From Hominifimenecus microfluidus (GTDB taxonomy: Bacteria; Bacillota; Clostridia; Lachnospirales; Lachnospiraceae): a stretch of DNA of 59,225 nt. Position numbers and translations under genes: made by a program. The notes beneath the pieces are model-generated. The model did no database searches and was not told the DNA's origin. It saw only the letters and a program-made list of their open reading frames with translations. This document shows, piece by piece, positions 24,807-33,161 of the stretch (its first letter is position 1; every line of letters begins with the position of its first letter). The stretch spans positions 1-59,225 of the forward strand of contig JAJEQR010000020.1 in NCBI GenBank assembly GCA_020687485.1. The letters run 5' to 3'.

Positions 24807-25964
24807 ATGAATCGAAAGAAAATATATGCGATGATCCTGACAGCGTCCATGCTGGCGGCTTCCGCGTGCGGCAGTTCCACGGAACCTGCGGCAGCGGATG
24901 CTTCAGCAGAGAATACGGCAGCCGCATCGACGGCGGAAATGCCGACATCCACTGTGCCGGAGACTTCCACAGCGAATGAAGCGGAAGCCTCATCCTCAGC
25001 AGTTGAAAGTTCTCCGGCGGAGAGTTCTTCGGAGGAAAGCGCTTCTGTGGAAGAGAGCAGTACAGCGGTGGACGAAGGATTTGCCGATGCGGATGAAACT
25101 CTCTATGTCACAGGCAGCAATGTAAATGTGCGCCGTGCGCCGGCGACGACTGGTGAGATCGCCGGAACCCTGAATAAGGGGGCTTCGCTTCATTGCACCG
25201 GTAGGAAAGACGACTGGAGCCGCGTGGAATACAATGGGGAAATCTGCTTTGTCTCCTCGCAGTTCCTTTCTGCGGAGAAGCCGGAGGAGACAAAGCCTGC
25301 CGCGCAGGCCGGAACCGGAATCTATCATGCCGGAGGCGATATCCTTGTCTGCATTGATGCCGGTCATCAGGATCACCAGATGACAGACAAGGAGCCGAAC
25401 GGCCCCGGCTCTTCCGAGATGAAGAACAAGGTTACAAGCGGAACGGATGGTGTATCAACTGGTGTACCGGAGTACAAGGTGAATCTGCAGGCGGCATTGA
25501 AGCTCCGGGATGAACTGCTTTCCCGTGGATATAGTGTGATTATGACGAGAGAAACCAATGACGTCAGCCTCAGCAATGTGGATCGCGCGACAATCGCCAA
25601 CGATTCCGGCGCGGATATCATGATCCGCCTGCATTGCAACAGTGTGGATTCCAGCTCTGCAAGGGGCGCGCTCGGCATCACTCAGACATCTTCGAATCCT
25701 TATTGCGGTGATATCTACAGCGCATGCAACAGCCTGACTAATGCCGTGTTGAATGGTTACTGCAATGCAACTGGTCTTGCGAATACCGGAATCTGGGAGA
25801 CGGACACCATGACAGGAACCAACTGGTGCGAAATTCCGAATACAATTCTTGAGATGGGGTACATGAGCAATTCCACGGAGGATGAGCTTTTGAGCGACAG
25901 TGATTTCCAGTATGAAGCTGCAGTCGGAATTGCGAATGGCATTGATGCATACTTCGGACGATGA
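24807..25964 (+). CDS. Lipoprotein N-acetylmuramoyl-L-alanine amidase with SH3 domain
   Basis: The 385-residue protein has a lipoprotein signal (lipobox LAASAC), a Ser/Glu/Ala-rich linker to about residue 98, a bacterial SH3 domain (NVNVRRAPATTGEIAGTL region, residues 100-155) and an Amidase_3 zinc domain from about 178. Zinc-site motifs are IDAGHQDH, an N-terminal Glu in VPEYKVN, MIRLHCNS and the catalytic Glu in TILEMGYMSN. It cleaves the amide between muramic acid and the stem peptide in the wall, anchored to the membrane outside the cell. Confidence 0.88.
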   Translation: MNRKKIYAMILTASMLAASACGSSTEPAAADASAENTAAASTAEMPTSTVPETSTANEAEASSSAVESSPAESSSEESASVEESSTAVDEGFADADETLYVTGSNVNVRRAPATTGEIAGTLNKGASLHCTGRKDDWSRVEYNGEICFVSSQFLSAEKPEETKPAAQAGTGIYHAGGDILVCIDAGHQDHQMTDKEPNGPGSSEMKNKVTSGTDGVSTGVPEYKVNLQAALKLRDELLSRGYSVIMTRETNDVSLSNVDRATIANDSGADIMIRLHCNSVDSSSARGALGITQTSSNPYCGDIYSACNSLTNAVLNGYCNATGLANTGIWETDTMTGTNWCEIPNTILEMGYMSNSTEDELLSDSDFQYEAAVGIANGIDAYFGR

Positions 25965-25990
25965 AAATTAAATAATCCAATACAGAAAAG

Positions 25991-26023
25991 CCTCCGGATC
26001 AGCAGAACACCGGAGACTTTTTT
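25991..26023 (+). terminator. Rho-independent terminator after the amidase gene
   Basis: CTCCGG (25992-25997) pairs with CCGGAG (26010-26015) and is followed by CTTTTTTTG. The upstream AAAAG gives some function on the minus strand, where it would also end the efflux gene. Confidence 0.75.
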
Positions 26024-26052
26024 GTATTAAAACGAAATTGATTATGAATAAT

Positions 26053-26952
26053 TTATGCCGGATTGACATGCACCATGCAGTGCTTGATCTCCCGGAAAGA
26101 CTGCTCCAGTTTGTCATGTACATTCTCTGCGATCTGGTGCGCATCTTTCAAGAGAAGATTGCCGTCCACCGCAATCTCCACATCCACATAGATGCGCGGG
26201 CCGAACATACGTGTATGAAGCATATCCACAGCTTGCACGCCATCCGTTGCCATCACAGATTCTCTTATCTGAGATTCCAGCTTCGGATCACAGGAATGAT
26301 CTACCATCTGATTTACTGCAGCCATAAAGATATCATAAGCAGCCTTCAGAATGAACAGGCAGATAATTACGGATACCAGCGGGTCCAGGATCGGGAAGCC
26401 GAGGCGTGCGCCCATGATGCCAAGAAAGGCACCGATGGAAGAAAGCGAGTCCGAACGGTGATGCCAGGCATCCGCCATCAGAGCCGGAGAATTGATGCGC
26501 TTTGCAGCGGCGCGTGTGAACCAGTACATCCACTCCTTCACCACAATTGACAGAATCGCAGCGGCAGCGGCCAGGATACCGGGAACCGGAAGGGAGTTGT
26601 ATTCTCCGGAGAGAATATCCTGCAGTCCGCTCCAGCCAATGCCGATACCGACAGCGGCCAGAAACACAGCCAGAAGAATCGATACGATCGACTCCATACG
26701 TTCATGCCCATAAGGGTGCTCCAGATCCGACTTCTTGCCGGCGAGATGAACGCCGACCATAACCCCCACAGTGCTTAACACATCTGACGCGGAATGAATC
26801 GCATCGGAGATCATAGCGCCGGAATGAGCCAAAATACCCGCGACCAGTTTGAAAATGGAAAGACCTACGTTTACAGCAATGCTGATACGCGAGACGCGCA
26901 TCGCAGTCGCCTGATAATTATCAGGCTTTACAGAATCCTGTTTCTTTTTCAT
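26053..26952 (-). CDS. Cation diffusion facilitator (CDF) metal efflux protein
   Basis: The 299-residue protein has six membrane helices and a cytoplasmic C-terminal domain, as in FieF/YiiP. The transport-site residues are HxxxD in helix 2 (SDAIHSASD) and HxxxD in helix 5 (ADAWHHRSD), a mix common to Zn/Co/Ni-type members rather than the DD/DD of Mn-type ones. The C-terminal domain carries VQAVDMLHTRMFG. The ATG at 26952 follows GGAGGCAACATC; longer starts run into the riboswitch. The NiCo riboswitch upstream indicates export of Co(II) and Ni(II). Confidence 0.88.
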   Translation of the reverse strand: MKKKQDSVKPDNYQATAMRVSRISIAVNVGLSIFKLVAGILAHSGAMISDAIHSASDVLSTVGVMVGVHLAGKKSDLEHPYGHERMESIVSILLAVFLAAVGIGIGWSGLQDILSGEYNSLPVPGILAAAAAILSIVVKEWMYWFTRAAAKRINSPALMADAWHHRSDSLSSIGAFLGIMGARLGFPILDPLVSVIICLFILKAAYDIFMAAVNQMVDHSCDPKLESQIRESVMATDGVQAVDMLHTRMFGPRIYVDVEIAVDGNLLLKDAHQIAENVHDKLEQSFREIKHCMVHVNPA

Positions 26953-27014
26953 GATGTTGCCTCCATATGCTTGATAATAGCTCTGTGACTCTGCGATCAT
27001 GCTCTTTTGGGTAT

Positions 27015-27056
27015 AAAAAAACACCCATGGAACAATACGAGTAAACTACTGTCCCA
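27015..27056 (-). terminator. Riboswitch-controlled terminator before the CDF gene
   Basis: On the minus strand TGGGACA (27056-27050) pairs with TGTTCCA (27034-27028), extendable to ten pairs with wobbles, and a run of seven T follows (complement of 27015-27021). The 5' arm contains the GGGACAG core of the aptamer, so metal binding and terminator formation should exclude each other, giving an ON switch. Confidence 0.75.
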
Positions 27057-27132
27057 CAGATGCAAGGATTCTCATCTGTTGTCACTTCAGTGACCCGGCT
27101 TCCCAGAATGACCGGTGCCTGCTCAGTTTGTA
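27045..27132 (-). promoter_or_regulatory. NiCo riboswitch (czcD motif) aptamer
   Basis: Read on the minus strand the leader contains the conserved blocks AACTGAGCAGGC and, near the 3' end, CTGTGGGACAGT, with GGAAGCCGGGTCACT and TTGCATCTG between them. The CTGAGCAGG and GGGACAGT elements around a four-way junction are the signature of the czcD motif, which binds cobalt and nickel ions cooperatively. P1 forms from ACTG and CAGT. It precedes a CDF efflux gene, the classic target. Confidence 0.85.
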
Positions 27133-27168
27133 CTGTAGCGAATATGCAGTGCAAAGAGTATTTTTTAC

Positions 27169-27197
27169 AGTATATGTTGCTTTTCCTTTTTTGTCAA
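27169..27197 (-). promoter_or_regulatory. Sigma-A promoter of the NiCo riboswitch-CDF transcript
   Basis: On the minus strand TTGACA (complement of 27192-27197) and TATACT (complement of 27169-27174) are 17 bases apart. Transcription should start near 27162, about 30 bases before the aptamer. Confidence 0.75.
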
Positions 27198-27293
27198 GCA
27201 TTCAAAAGAAAAAATGAAAAGAAAATGAAAGTAAAAATATTAAGAAAATTTTGTTTGAGAAGAAAAAAGTAGTGAAAATGAAGCATATTTCCG

Positions 27294-27322
27294 TTGATTT
27301 TAAAAATGCGAAGGTATAGAAT
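27294..27322 (+). promoter_or_regulatory. Predicted promoter of the PHP phosphoesterase gene
   Basis: TTGATT (27294-27299) and TAGAAT (27317-27322) with a 17-base spacer, about 55 bases before the ATG. Together with the minus-strand promoter at 27169 it accounts for the 26953-27383 gap. Confidence 0.55.
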
Positions 27323-27383
27323 GATAAACAATAAAAGCAGGAGTATCGAAACGGAAAAGAGAGAATGATTAAGAGAGGAAATT

Positions 27384-28226
27384 ATGGAGAAAGGTTATAT
27401 CGACTTTCATTTGCACAGTACAAATTCAGATGGTGAGAGAACCGTGGAAGAATATATTCTGGATGCGGCCAGAGAACATATGCAGGCGATCGCAATTACG
27501 GATCACAACTGTTTTGCACTAAGAGAGCGGAAGATTTCTCAGGGGGTTGAAGTGATTCCGGGATGTGAATTCTCTACGACATACAATGCGTTTGGCCAAA
27601 AGAAGGAAATCCATGTAGTTGGATTGTTTTATAACGGTGTAGAGGACAGCCTGAATACCATTTTCGATGACAGAAACCGCGATGTTTATGCGAAAGCGAT
27701 TATTCATAAAATGAATGAGGTAGGGCTTCCCATGACATTCGAAGAACTTCAGGCCAGCCCGCATCTGGGCAGACATCTGGGGCGAATGCAGATTGCAGTG
27801 CTGATGGTACAGAAAGGTTATGCGAAGGATGTCGATGACGCGCTGGATCACTGGATCGGCAATTCCAGCCCGTATTATCTGAATCCGTCAGAATATGTTA
27901 CATATATTGGAATGAAGGATTGCGTGAAGAAAATCAGTGAGGCACATGGACTGCCGATTCTGGCGCATCCATATCATTACGGCTATACGGAGGCGCAGAT
28001 AGAGGCGTTTGTGGCAGACTTTCGCAGTGTTACAGATCAGCCGCTGGGTCTTGAAGTTTATTACAAGAAGTATTCACCGTCCCAGATGGAATATCTTCGT
28101 AAACTTGCAGAGAAATATCGGCTTCTTCCCAGTGCTTCCAGTGATGCGCATAAGAGAACCCATGCCTTTATGAAAGGGGATTATTCGCTCTATTTGCGCA
28201 TGAAGAATGCAATGGGATGGAGATAA
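27384..28226 (+). CDS. PHP-domain metallophosphoesterase (YciV/RNase AM-like)
   Basis: The 280-residue protein opens with the PHP motif IDFHLHSTNSDGE, followed by IAITDHNCF, PGCEFSTT and the late LAHPYHYG and SSDAHKR motifs that complete a multinuclear metal site. This layout is that of the PHP phosphoesterase group containing YciV (RNase AM), which removes nucleotides from RNA or 3',5'-bisphosphates, rather than the HisK type seen at 5318. The precise substrate is unknown. The ATG has AGAGAGGAAATT ahead. Confidence 0.75.
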   Translation: MEKGYIDFHLHSTNSDGERTVEEYILDAAREHMQAIAITDHNCFALRERKISQGVEVIPGCEFSTTYNAFGQKKEIHVVGLFYNGVEDSLNTIFDDRNRDVYAKAIIHKMNEVGLPMTFEELQASPHLGRHLGRMQIAVLMVQKGYAKDVDDALDHWIGNSSPYYLNPSEYVTYIGMKDCVKKISEAHGLPILAHPYHYGYTEAQIEAFVADFRSVTDQPLGLEVYYKKYSPSQMEYLRKLAEKYRLLPSASSDAHKRTHAFMKGDYSLYLRMKNAMGWR

Positions 28227-28268
28227 TGTATGCTTTCTTTAACAGGTAGGCTTGCAAGTGAATAATAT

Positions 28269-28302
28269 AAAAACAGCCGGCAAACAAATGTCGGCTGTTT
28301 TT
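28269..28302. terminator. Bidirectional terminator between the PHP gene and tRNA-Ser
   Basis: A perfect 11-pair stem AAAAACAGCCG (28269-28279) and CGGCTGTTTTT (28292-28302) gives a T-run on either strand. It ends both the PHP gene and the convergent tRNA transcript. Confidence 0.85.
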
Positions 28303-28306
28303 ATAG

Positions 28307-28394
28307 CGGAGACGGAGGGATTCGAACCCTCGTGCCGGTTACCCGACAACTTGATTTCGAGTCAAGCTCGTTATGGCCACTTCGATACGTCTCC
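28307..28394 (-). tRNA. tRNA-Ser (anticodon CGA)
   Basis: The minus strand folds into a class II tRNA of 88 bases. The acceptor is GGAGACG with CGTCTCC and discriminator G. The anticodon stem CTTGA/TCAAG closes the loop CTCGAAA with anticodon CGA, a long variable arm follows (TTGTCGGGTAACCGGCA) and the T arm is GAGGG-TTCGAAT-CCCTC. CCA is not encoded. It reads the UCG codon. Confidence 0.95.
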
Positions 28395-28432
28395 ATGCAT
28401 GAACGTTTATACAGAATGCTACAACATTCTAT

Positions 28433-28461
28433 ACTATAGCACACCACACAGAAAAATACAA
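28433..28461 (-). promoter_or_regulatory. Predicted promoter of tRNA-Ser
   Basis: On the minus strand TTGTAT (complement of 28456-28461) and TATAGT (complement of 28433-28438) are 17 bases apart, placing the start near 28426, about 30 bases before the mature tRNA. Confidence 0.5.
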
Positions 28462-28545
28462 GAATTTTTTGCGGGAAAATGAAAAAGGAAAGAAATAGAT
28501 GAAGAAAGGTTCCTGCGGCGCAATCGTGAAATGTGTGTGAACCAC

Positions 28546-28574
28546 TGGAATTTCACTGTAAAATTTGCTACACT
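28546..28574 (+). promoter_or_regulatory. Predicted promoter of the two-component system (TGGAAT type)
   Basis: TGGAAT (28546-28551) and TACACT (28569-28574), 17-base spacer, with an extended -10 TGC. The -35 hexamer and spacing repeat those at 10710 and 38623. Confidence 0.45.
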
Positions 28575-28630
28575 GATGACAATGAAAACGAACCATACTT
28601 GGCCGTTGTGGTGGCAGGAGGAAGAAGACT

Positions 28631-29314
28631 ATGGAAAAAAGAAAGATATTGATGGTAGATGACGAAGAGAGAATGCGGAAGCTGATCAAGGATTTCCTGA
28701 CCCGCCATGATTTTCAGGTGGTGGAGGCCGGAGACGGCGAGGCGGCGATTGATATTTTCTTCAACGATAAGAATATTGATCTGGTGATCCTGGATGTGAT
28801 GATGCCGAAGATGGACGGTTGGGAGGTACTGGAGACAATCCGCAAGTACAGCCAGGTTCCGGTGATTATGCTGACAGCGAAGGCAGAGGAGCGGGACGAG
28901 CTGCGCGGTTTCCAGCTGGGCGTGGATGAGTATATCACCAAGCCTTTCAGCCCCAAGATCCTGGTGGCGAGAGTTGAGGCGATTCTGCGGCGCAGCGGAG
29001 GTCCCGGCACGCAGGATGTTCTGGAGGTCGGCGGTATCACGATCAACAAGGCTGCGCATACCGTATCTATCGATGGGAAGGAGCTGGAACTCAGCTTCAA
29101 GGAGTTTGAGCTGCTGACCTACTTCGTGGAGAATCAGGGGCTGGCACTTTCCAGGGAGACGATTCTTAATAATGTTTGGAATTACAATTATTTTGGTGAC
29201 GCACGTACAATTGATACCCATGTCAAGAAGCTCCGCAGCAAGATGGGAGAGAAGGGCAATTACATCAAGACGGTCTGGGGGATGGGCTATAAGTTCGAGG
29301 TGGACCAACAATGA
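28631..29314 (+). CDS. OmpR/PhoB-family response regulator
   Basis: The 227-residue protein has a receiver domain (acidic pocket VDDEE, phospho-acceptor D55 in LVILDVMMP, Thr in MLTAKA and Lys in ITKPFSP) and a C-terminal winged-helix DNA-binding domain from about residue 130 (LSFKEFELLTYFVENQG ... RTIDTHVKKLRSKMG). It overlaps the kinase gene by four bases. Target genes are unknown. The flanking genes give no clue to the signal. Confidence 0.93.
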   Translation: MEKRKILMVDDEERMRKLIKDFLTRHDFQVVEAGDGEAAIDIFFNDKNIDLVILDVMMPKMDGWEVLETIRKYSQVPVIMLTAKAEERDELRGFQLGVDEYITKPFSPKILVARVEAILRRSGGPGTQDVLEVGGITINKAAHTVSIDGKELELSFKEFELLTYFVENQGLALSRETILNNVWNYNYFGDARTIDTHVKKLRSKMGEKGNYIKTVWGMGYKFEVDQQ

Positions 29315-30822
29315 AACATTCCATAAGAATGCGCTACACGAGTGTACTGGTGCTGGCTTTGACAGCCATTATCGGGTGCGTGGTTCTGTTTAATTGTTTT
29401 TACCTGGAATCGTACGTAACATCCCAGAAGAAGAAGGCCGTGCAGGAGACAATTTCTCTGGTGGAAAGCTATGTGGAGAGCGGCTGGGGAGACGACGAGG
29501 AGGTTACCTTAATGCGCATGTGCGCCACGAATAATATTGGCGTATATGTGTATTACATCGGGGACAGTATGCTGCCGCAGGTGAAGTATTCCATGAATTA
29601 TAACTGGGAGAGCCTGAGCAAGCGCTTCGAGTCCTATCTGTGGGGAAACGGCATCCAGGCGGATGAGATCTACGAGAAGACGGACAGTCATGTTCTCTAC
29701 CGGGTCTATGACAGCCGCATGAACAGCACGCAGATTGAGTGCGTGGGGAAGGCAGGCAGCGCCCGTTATATTATCTCGACCTCTATGGAGGGCATAAAGG
29801 AAAGTGTGGCGCTGACGAACCGTTTCCTGATTTACGGCGGTATTGCTGGCGCTGTACTGGGGAGCTTTCTGATTTACTTTATCAGCCGCCGCCTGACAAG
29901 ACCGATCCTTCAGATGTCATCGCTGGCGGAACAGATGTCAGAGCTGAACTTTCAGGTACATTATGAAGGAAAACGCCAGGATGAGATCGGAGCGCTGGGA
30001 GAGAGTATGAACCGGATGTCAGAGCGCCTGGAGACGACGATCAGTGAGCTGAAGGAAGCAAATGTGCAACTGGCGAAAGATATTGAGCGCAAGGAGAAGA
30101 TTGACGAGATGCGCCGGGAATTCCTATCAAATGTCTCCCATGAACTGAAAACGCCGATTGCGCTGATTCAGGGGTATTCCGAGGGGCTGAAGGACGGGAT
30201 CGCGGATGACGATCCGGACAGCCGGGATTTCTACTGCGACGTCATTATCGATGAAGCGAAGAAGATGAATCATATCGTGAAGCGCCTGCTGAATCTGGAC
30301 GAGCTGGAATCTGGTAATATGACACTGTCCTGGGAGGAGTTCGATGTGACGGAACTTCTGCGTGGTGTGATGCAGGCTTCCGCGGTGCTGGCCGGGGATC
30401 ATACCTGTGAGGTCACTCTGGACAGCCCGGAGGAGCTGATGGTATGGGCGGATGAGTTTATGCTGGAGGAGGTCATTCAGAATTATCTGAGTAATGCGTA
30501 CCACTATGTGTCCGATCCGGGACACATCTGGATTCGCGCGTTTCGCCGGGATGACGGTGAAGTGGAGATCTCTGTCCGTAATACCGGCAATCAGATTCCG
30601 GAAGCGGACCTGGATCAGGTGTGGGATAAGTTCTATAAAGTAGACAAGGCGAGAACCAGAAGTTACGGCGGTAGCGGCATCGGCCTTTCAATCGTGAAGG
30701 CAATCATGAACAGCCACGGAGGCAGCTGCGGCGTAAGAAACTGTGAAGACGGCGTGGAGTTCTGGTGCCGTTTAAAACCGAAAGCGGAGGAAGCATCCGA
30801 AGTGAAAACGGCTTCGGACTAG
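29311..30822 (+). CDS. Membrane sensor histidine kinase with HAMP domain
   Basis: The 503-residue kinase has a helix at residues 11-31, an extracellular domain of about 140 residues, a second helix near 170-192, a HAMP linker (RRLTRPILQMSSLAEQM), a dimerisation domain with the phosphorylated H277 in NVSHELKTP and an HATPase domain with N box (VIQNYLSNAYHY), WDKFYKVDK and the G-loop GGSGIGLSIVKAI. It pairs with the upstream regulator. The extracellular domain is of no family I recognise. Its 3' end overlaps the oppositely oriented gene by four bases. Confidence 0.92.
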   Translation: MKHSIRMRYTSVLVLALTAIIGCVVLFNCFYLESYVTSQKKKAVQETISLVESYVESGWGDDEEVTLMRMCATNNIGVYVYYIGDSMLPQVKYSMNYNWESLSKRFESYLWGNGIQADEIYEKTDSHVLYRVYDSRMNSTQIECVGKAGSARYIISTSMEGIKESVALTNRFLIYGGIAGAVLGSFLIYFISRRLTRPILQMSSLAEQMSELNFQVHYEGKRQDEIGALGESMNRMSERLETTISELKEANVQLAKDIERKEKIDEMRREFLSNVSHELKTPIALIQGYSEGLKDGIADDDPDSRDFYCDVIIDEAKKMNHIVKRLLNLDELESGNMTLSWEEFDVTELLRGVMQASAVLAGDHTCEVTLDSPEELMVWADEFMLEEVIQNYLSNAYHYVSDPGHIWIRAFRRDDGEVEISVRNTGNQIPEADLDQVWDKFYKVDKARTRSYGGSGIGLSIVKAIMNSHGGSCGVRNCEDGVEFWCRLKPKAEEASEVKTASD

Positions 30823-31295
30823 GCTTCCTCAAAGGGGATCTGATGGTGACGGAGGAATCGTTTGATGACTTCGTCCCATTCTTTTTCCAGAGATTTATCC
30901 AGAGAGAAGGTGCGCAGCGAGCAGCCGGTGACACAGTAGATCTGGTGGTTCTCATAGCGGATGTTCAGGTAGAGTCCGGCAACATCCTCCTCTGTAAAGG
31001 GAACCCCCATGGACTGCAGAGTGCGGGGCACGTTCTCACCAGCCAGCTTGAATACGATATGGAAGCTCTTCGGCAGCTGCTTCCCCTTGATGATCTGGAA
31101 GGCGAGAGGACGAATTTTCTTCCAACGCACGTATTCATCCGGGCAGTCCTTCTCCCGCTCCAGCAGATGACCGTCCAGAGTGACCTGGAACGTGGTGGAG
31201 AACTCGGCTTCCGTTGTCAGAAAGTTGTCGAAAACTTCAGCAAGGAACAGCTTGCCGGTAAAATCCTTGATGTCTGCGATGGTAAGACTGGTCAT
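30819..31295 (-). CDS. DUF5721-like conserved protein
   Basis: The 158-residue soluble protein starts MTSLTIADIKDFTGKLF and has the segments EFSTTFQVTLDGHLL, VRWKKIRPLAFQIIKGKQLPK and VTGCSLRTFSLDKSLEKEWD. I recognise it as a family found across Lachnospiraceae (DUF5721) of unknown function. The ATG at 31295 has GAGAGAATCCAAACC ahead; the frame stays open far upstream only because it shadows the metallo-beta-lactamase gene. It converges on the kinase gene with a four-base overlap of the stop codons. Confidence 0.7.
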   Translation of the reverse strand: MTSLTIADIKDFTGKLFLAEVFDNFLTTEAEFSTTFQVTLDGHLLEREKDCPDEYVRWKKIRPLAFQIIKGKQLPKSFHIVFKLAGENVPRTLQSMGVPFTEEDVAGLYLNIRYENHQIYCVTGCSLRTFSLDKSLEKEWDEVIKRFLRHHQIPFEEA

Positions 31296-31445
31296 GGTTT
31301 GGATTCTCTCTTTCTGTGAAATATAATTACAATACAAGAAATGTTTTTGTGATTTTGATTTCTTTAACCTTACTACAGATTCTCCTTTTCTGCAAGCACC
31401 ATTACAATTTTCTGAAAATGTATCTGCAAATAGGCGAAAAAGCAA

Positions 31446-31474
31446 TGGAAAAAAGAAAAACAAAATGATATACT
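31446..31474 (+). promoter_or_regulatory. Predicted promoter of the beta-CASP nuclease gene
   Basis: TGGAAA (31446-31451) and TATACT (31469-31474) with a 17-base spacer, 67 bases before the ATG. It resembles the TGGAAT promoters elsewhere in the window. Confidence 0.42.
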
Positions 31475-31541
31475 GAAAACAAACACGAACATTCGGAAAG
31501 GCCGGACGCAACAGCAGTGCGGCGGAAAGGATGGAGATCAG

Positions 31542-33161
31542 ATGAAGATAACATTTTTGGGCGCGACCCATGAAGTAACAGGAAGCTGTACATTTCTGGA
31601 AGTAAATGGACACCATTTCCTGGTAGACTGTGGAATGGAACAGGGTGTGGACGTATTTGAGAATGAACCAATTCCGGTTCCGCCATCGGAGATCGAGACG
31701 GTGCTTGTGACGCATGCACATATCGATCATTCCGGCAAGCTGCCGTGGCTCTATAAGAACGGTTTCCGCGGAAGCGTCTACGCGACAGAAGCCTGCTGCA
31801 ATCTGCTGCGCATCATGCTTCGCGACAGTGCGCATATCCAGGAATTTGAGGCAGAATGGCGCAACCGTAAGGCGCAGCGTTCTGGCCAGCCGGAGTACGA
31901 GCCGTTGTACACCATGGAGGATGCGGAGGGCGTGATCCGCAAGCTGGTGCCGGTGTCTTATCACAAGAGAGTACCCGTACTGGACGGCGTGGATATTTGC
32001 TATACCGATATTGGTCATCTGCTTGGTTCCGGCAGCATTGAAGTATGGATGACAGAGGACGGCGTCGAGAAGAAGATGGTATTCTCCGGTGATATCGGCA
32101 ATCATGATCGTCCGATCCTGCGGGACCCGCAGCCGACGGCGGAAGCAGACTATGTGATGATTGAATCCACTTACGGCGACCGCTACCATGAGCCGCACGA
32201 CACGAAGCAGGACGCCGTGCAGCTGGCAAATGTCATCCAGCGTACGCTGGATCGCGGCGGCAATGTGGTGATTCCCTCTTTTGCAGTGGGCCGCACGCAG
32301 GAGCTTCTCTACTGTATCCGCAGCATCAAGGAGAACCATATGGTGGAGGGACACGACGGCTTCAAAGTCTATGTGGACAGCCCGCTGGCAAATGAAGCGA
32401 CCAGTGTGTTCATGCAGTCAGACTATGACTATTTCGATGAAGAGATGCAGGCCATCCTGGATTCCGGCCGGAACCCGCTGATCTTCCCAGGCCTGGAGGT
32501 ATCGATTACGAGCGATGACTCCAAGGCTATCAACTTCGATCCGCAGCCGAAGGTGATTCTTTCTGCCAGCGGCATGTGTGAGGCCGGCCGGATCCGTCAT
32601 CATCTGAAGCACAACCTGTGGAGAAAAGAGAGCACGATTCTCTTCGCCGGATATCAGGCAGTCGGTACGCTGGGACGCAGCATCTACGAGGGTACGAAGA
32701 AAGTGAAGCTCTTCGGAGAAGAAATCGAGGTCAACGCAGAGATCTGCTATCTGGCAGGCATCAGCGGACATGCGGATAAGAGTGGCCTGCTGAAATGGAT
32801 CCGCAGTTTCGAGAAAAAGCCGCAGATGGTATTCGTAAATCACGGCGAGGACTCTTCGTGCATGAATTTTGCGGAGTGCCTGGAGAAGGAAGAGGGACTG
32901 AAAGCCTTCGCTCCGTACAGCGGGACGATCTTCAATCTTCTGACTGGCGAGTTTGAGAAGGTCACCGAGGGTATCCCGATTCCGAAGAAGACGGCGGCTT
33001 CTTCGGTTTCCACTGCAGCGGGACGTGCTTACGCATCGTTGCTTGAGGCAGCCCGCCGTGTTCAGAGTGTGGCTGCGGCGACCGAAGGAATGTCCAATAA
33101 GGATATTGAGAAGTTTACGAAGGAACTGGAGGCTCTGTGCGCGAAATGGCAGCAGAAGTAA
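31542..33161 (+). CDS. Metallo-beta-lactamase/beta-CASP RNA-processing exonuclease-like protein
   Basis: The 539-residue protein has the metallo-beta-lactamase core (THAHIDHSGKLPWL is the HxHxDH motif at about residue 55; FSGDIGNHDRP gives a later ligand), a beta-CASP insert (ESTYGDRYH, VIPSFAVGRTQELL, SASGMCEAGRIRHH) and a C-terminal RMMBL segment (ISGHADKSGLL, FVNHGE). These features place it with YSH1/CPSF-like bacterial ribonucleases, cytoplasmic enzymes that cleave or trim RNA. About 70 extra C-terminal residues (Ala-rich helix) follow the RMMBL part. Its last codons overlap queH. Confidence 0.9.
   Translation: MKITFLGATHEVTGSCTFLEVNGHHFLVDCGMEQGVDVFENEPIPVPPSEIETVLVTHAHIDHSGKLPWLYKNGFRGSVYATEACCNLLRIMLRDSAHIQEFEAEWRNRKAQRSGQPEYEPLYTMEDAEGVIRKLVPVSYHKRVPVLDGVDICYTDIGHLLGSGSIEVWMTEDGVEKKMVFSGDIGNHDRPILRDPQPTAEADYVMIESTYGDRYHEPHDTKQDAVQLANVIQRTLDRGGNVVIPSFAVGRTQELLYCIRSIKENHMVEGHDGFKVYVDSPLANEATSVFMQSDYDYFDEEMQAILDSGRNPLIFPGLEVSITSDDSKAINFDPQPKVILSASGMCEAGRIRHHLKHNLWRKESTILFAGYQAVGTLGRSIYEGTKKVKLFGEEIEVNAEICYLAGISGHADKSGLLKWIRSFEKKPQMVFVNHGEDSSCMNFAECLEKEEGLKAFAPYSGTIFNLLTGEFEKVTEGIPIPKKTAASSVSTAAGRAYASLLEAARRVQSVAAATEGMSNKDIEKFTKELEALCAKWQQK

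Noticed and set aside
27060-27272. Small plus-strand open frame of 70 codons
   Set aside because: It covers the NiCo riboswitch and its promoter in antisense and has no protein features.
30819-32354. 511-codon minus-strand frame ending in the DUF5721-like protein
   Set aside because: Only the last 158 codons look like a protein. The rest is antisense to the beta-CASP gene, and a good start with a ribosome binding site is at 31295.
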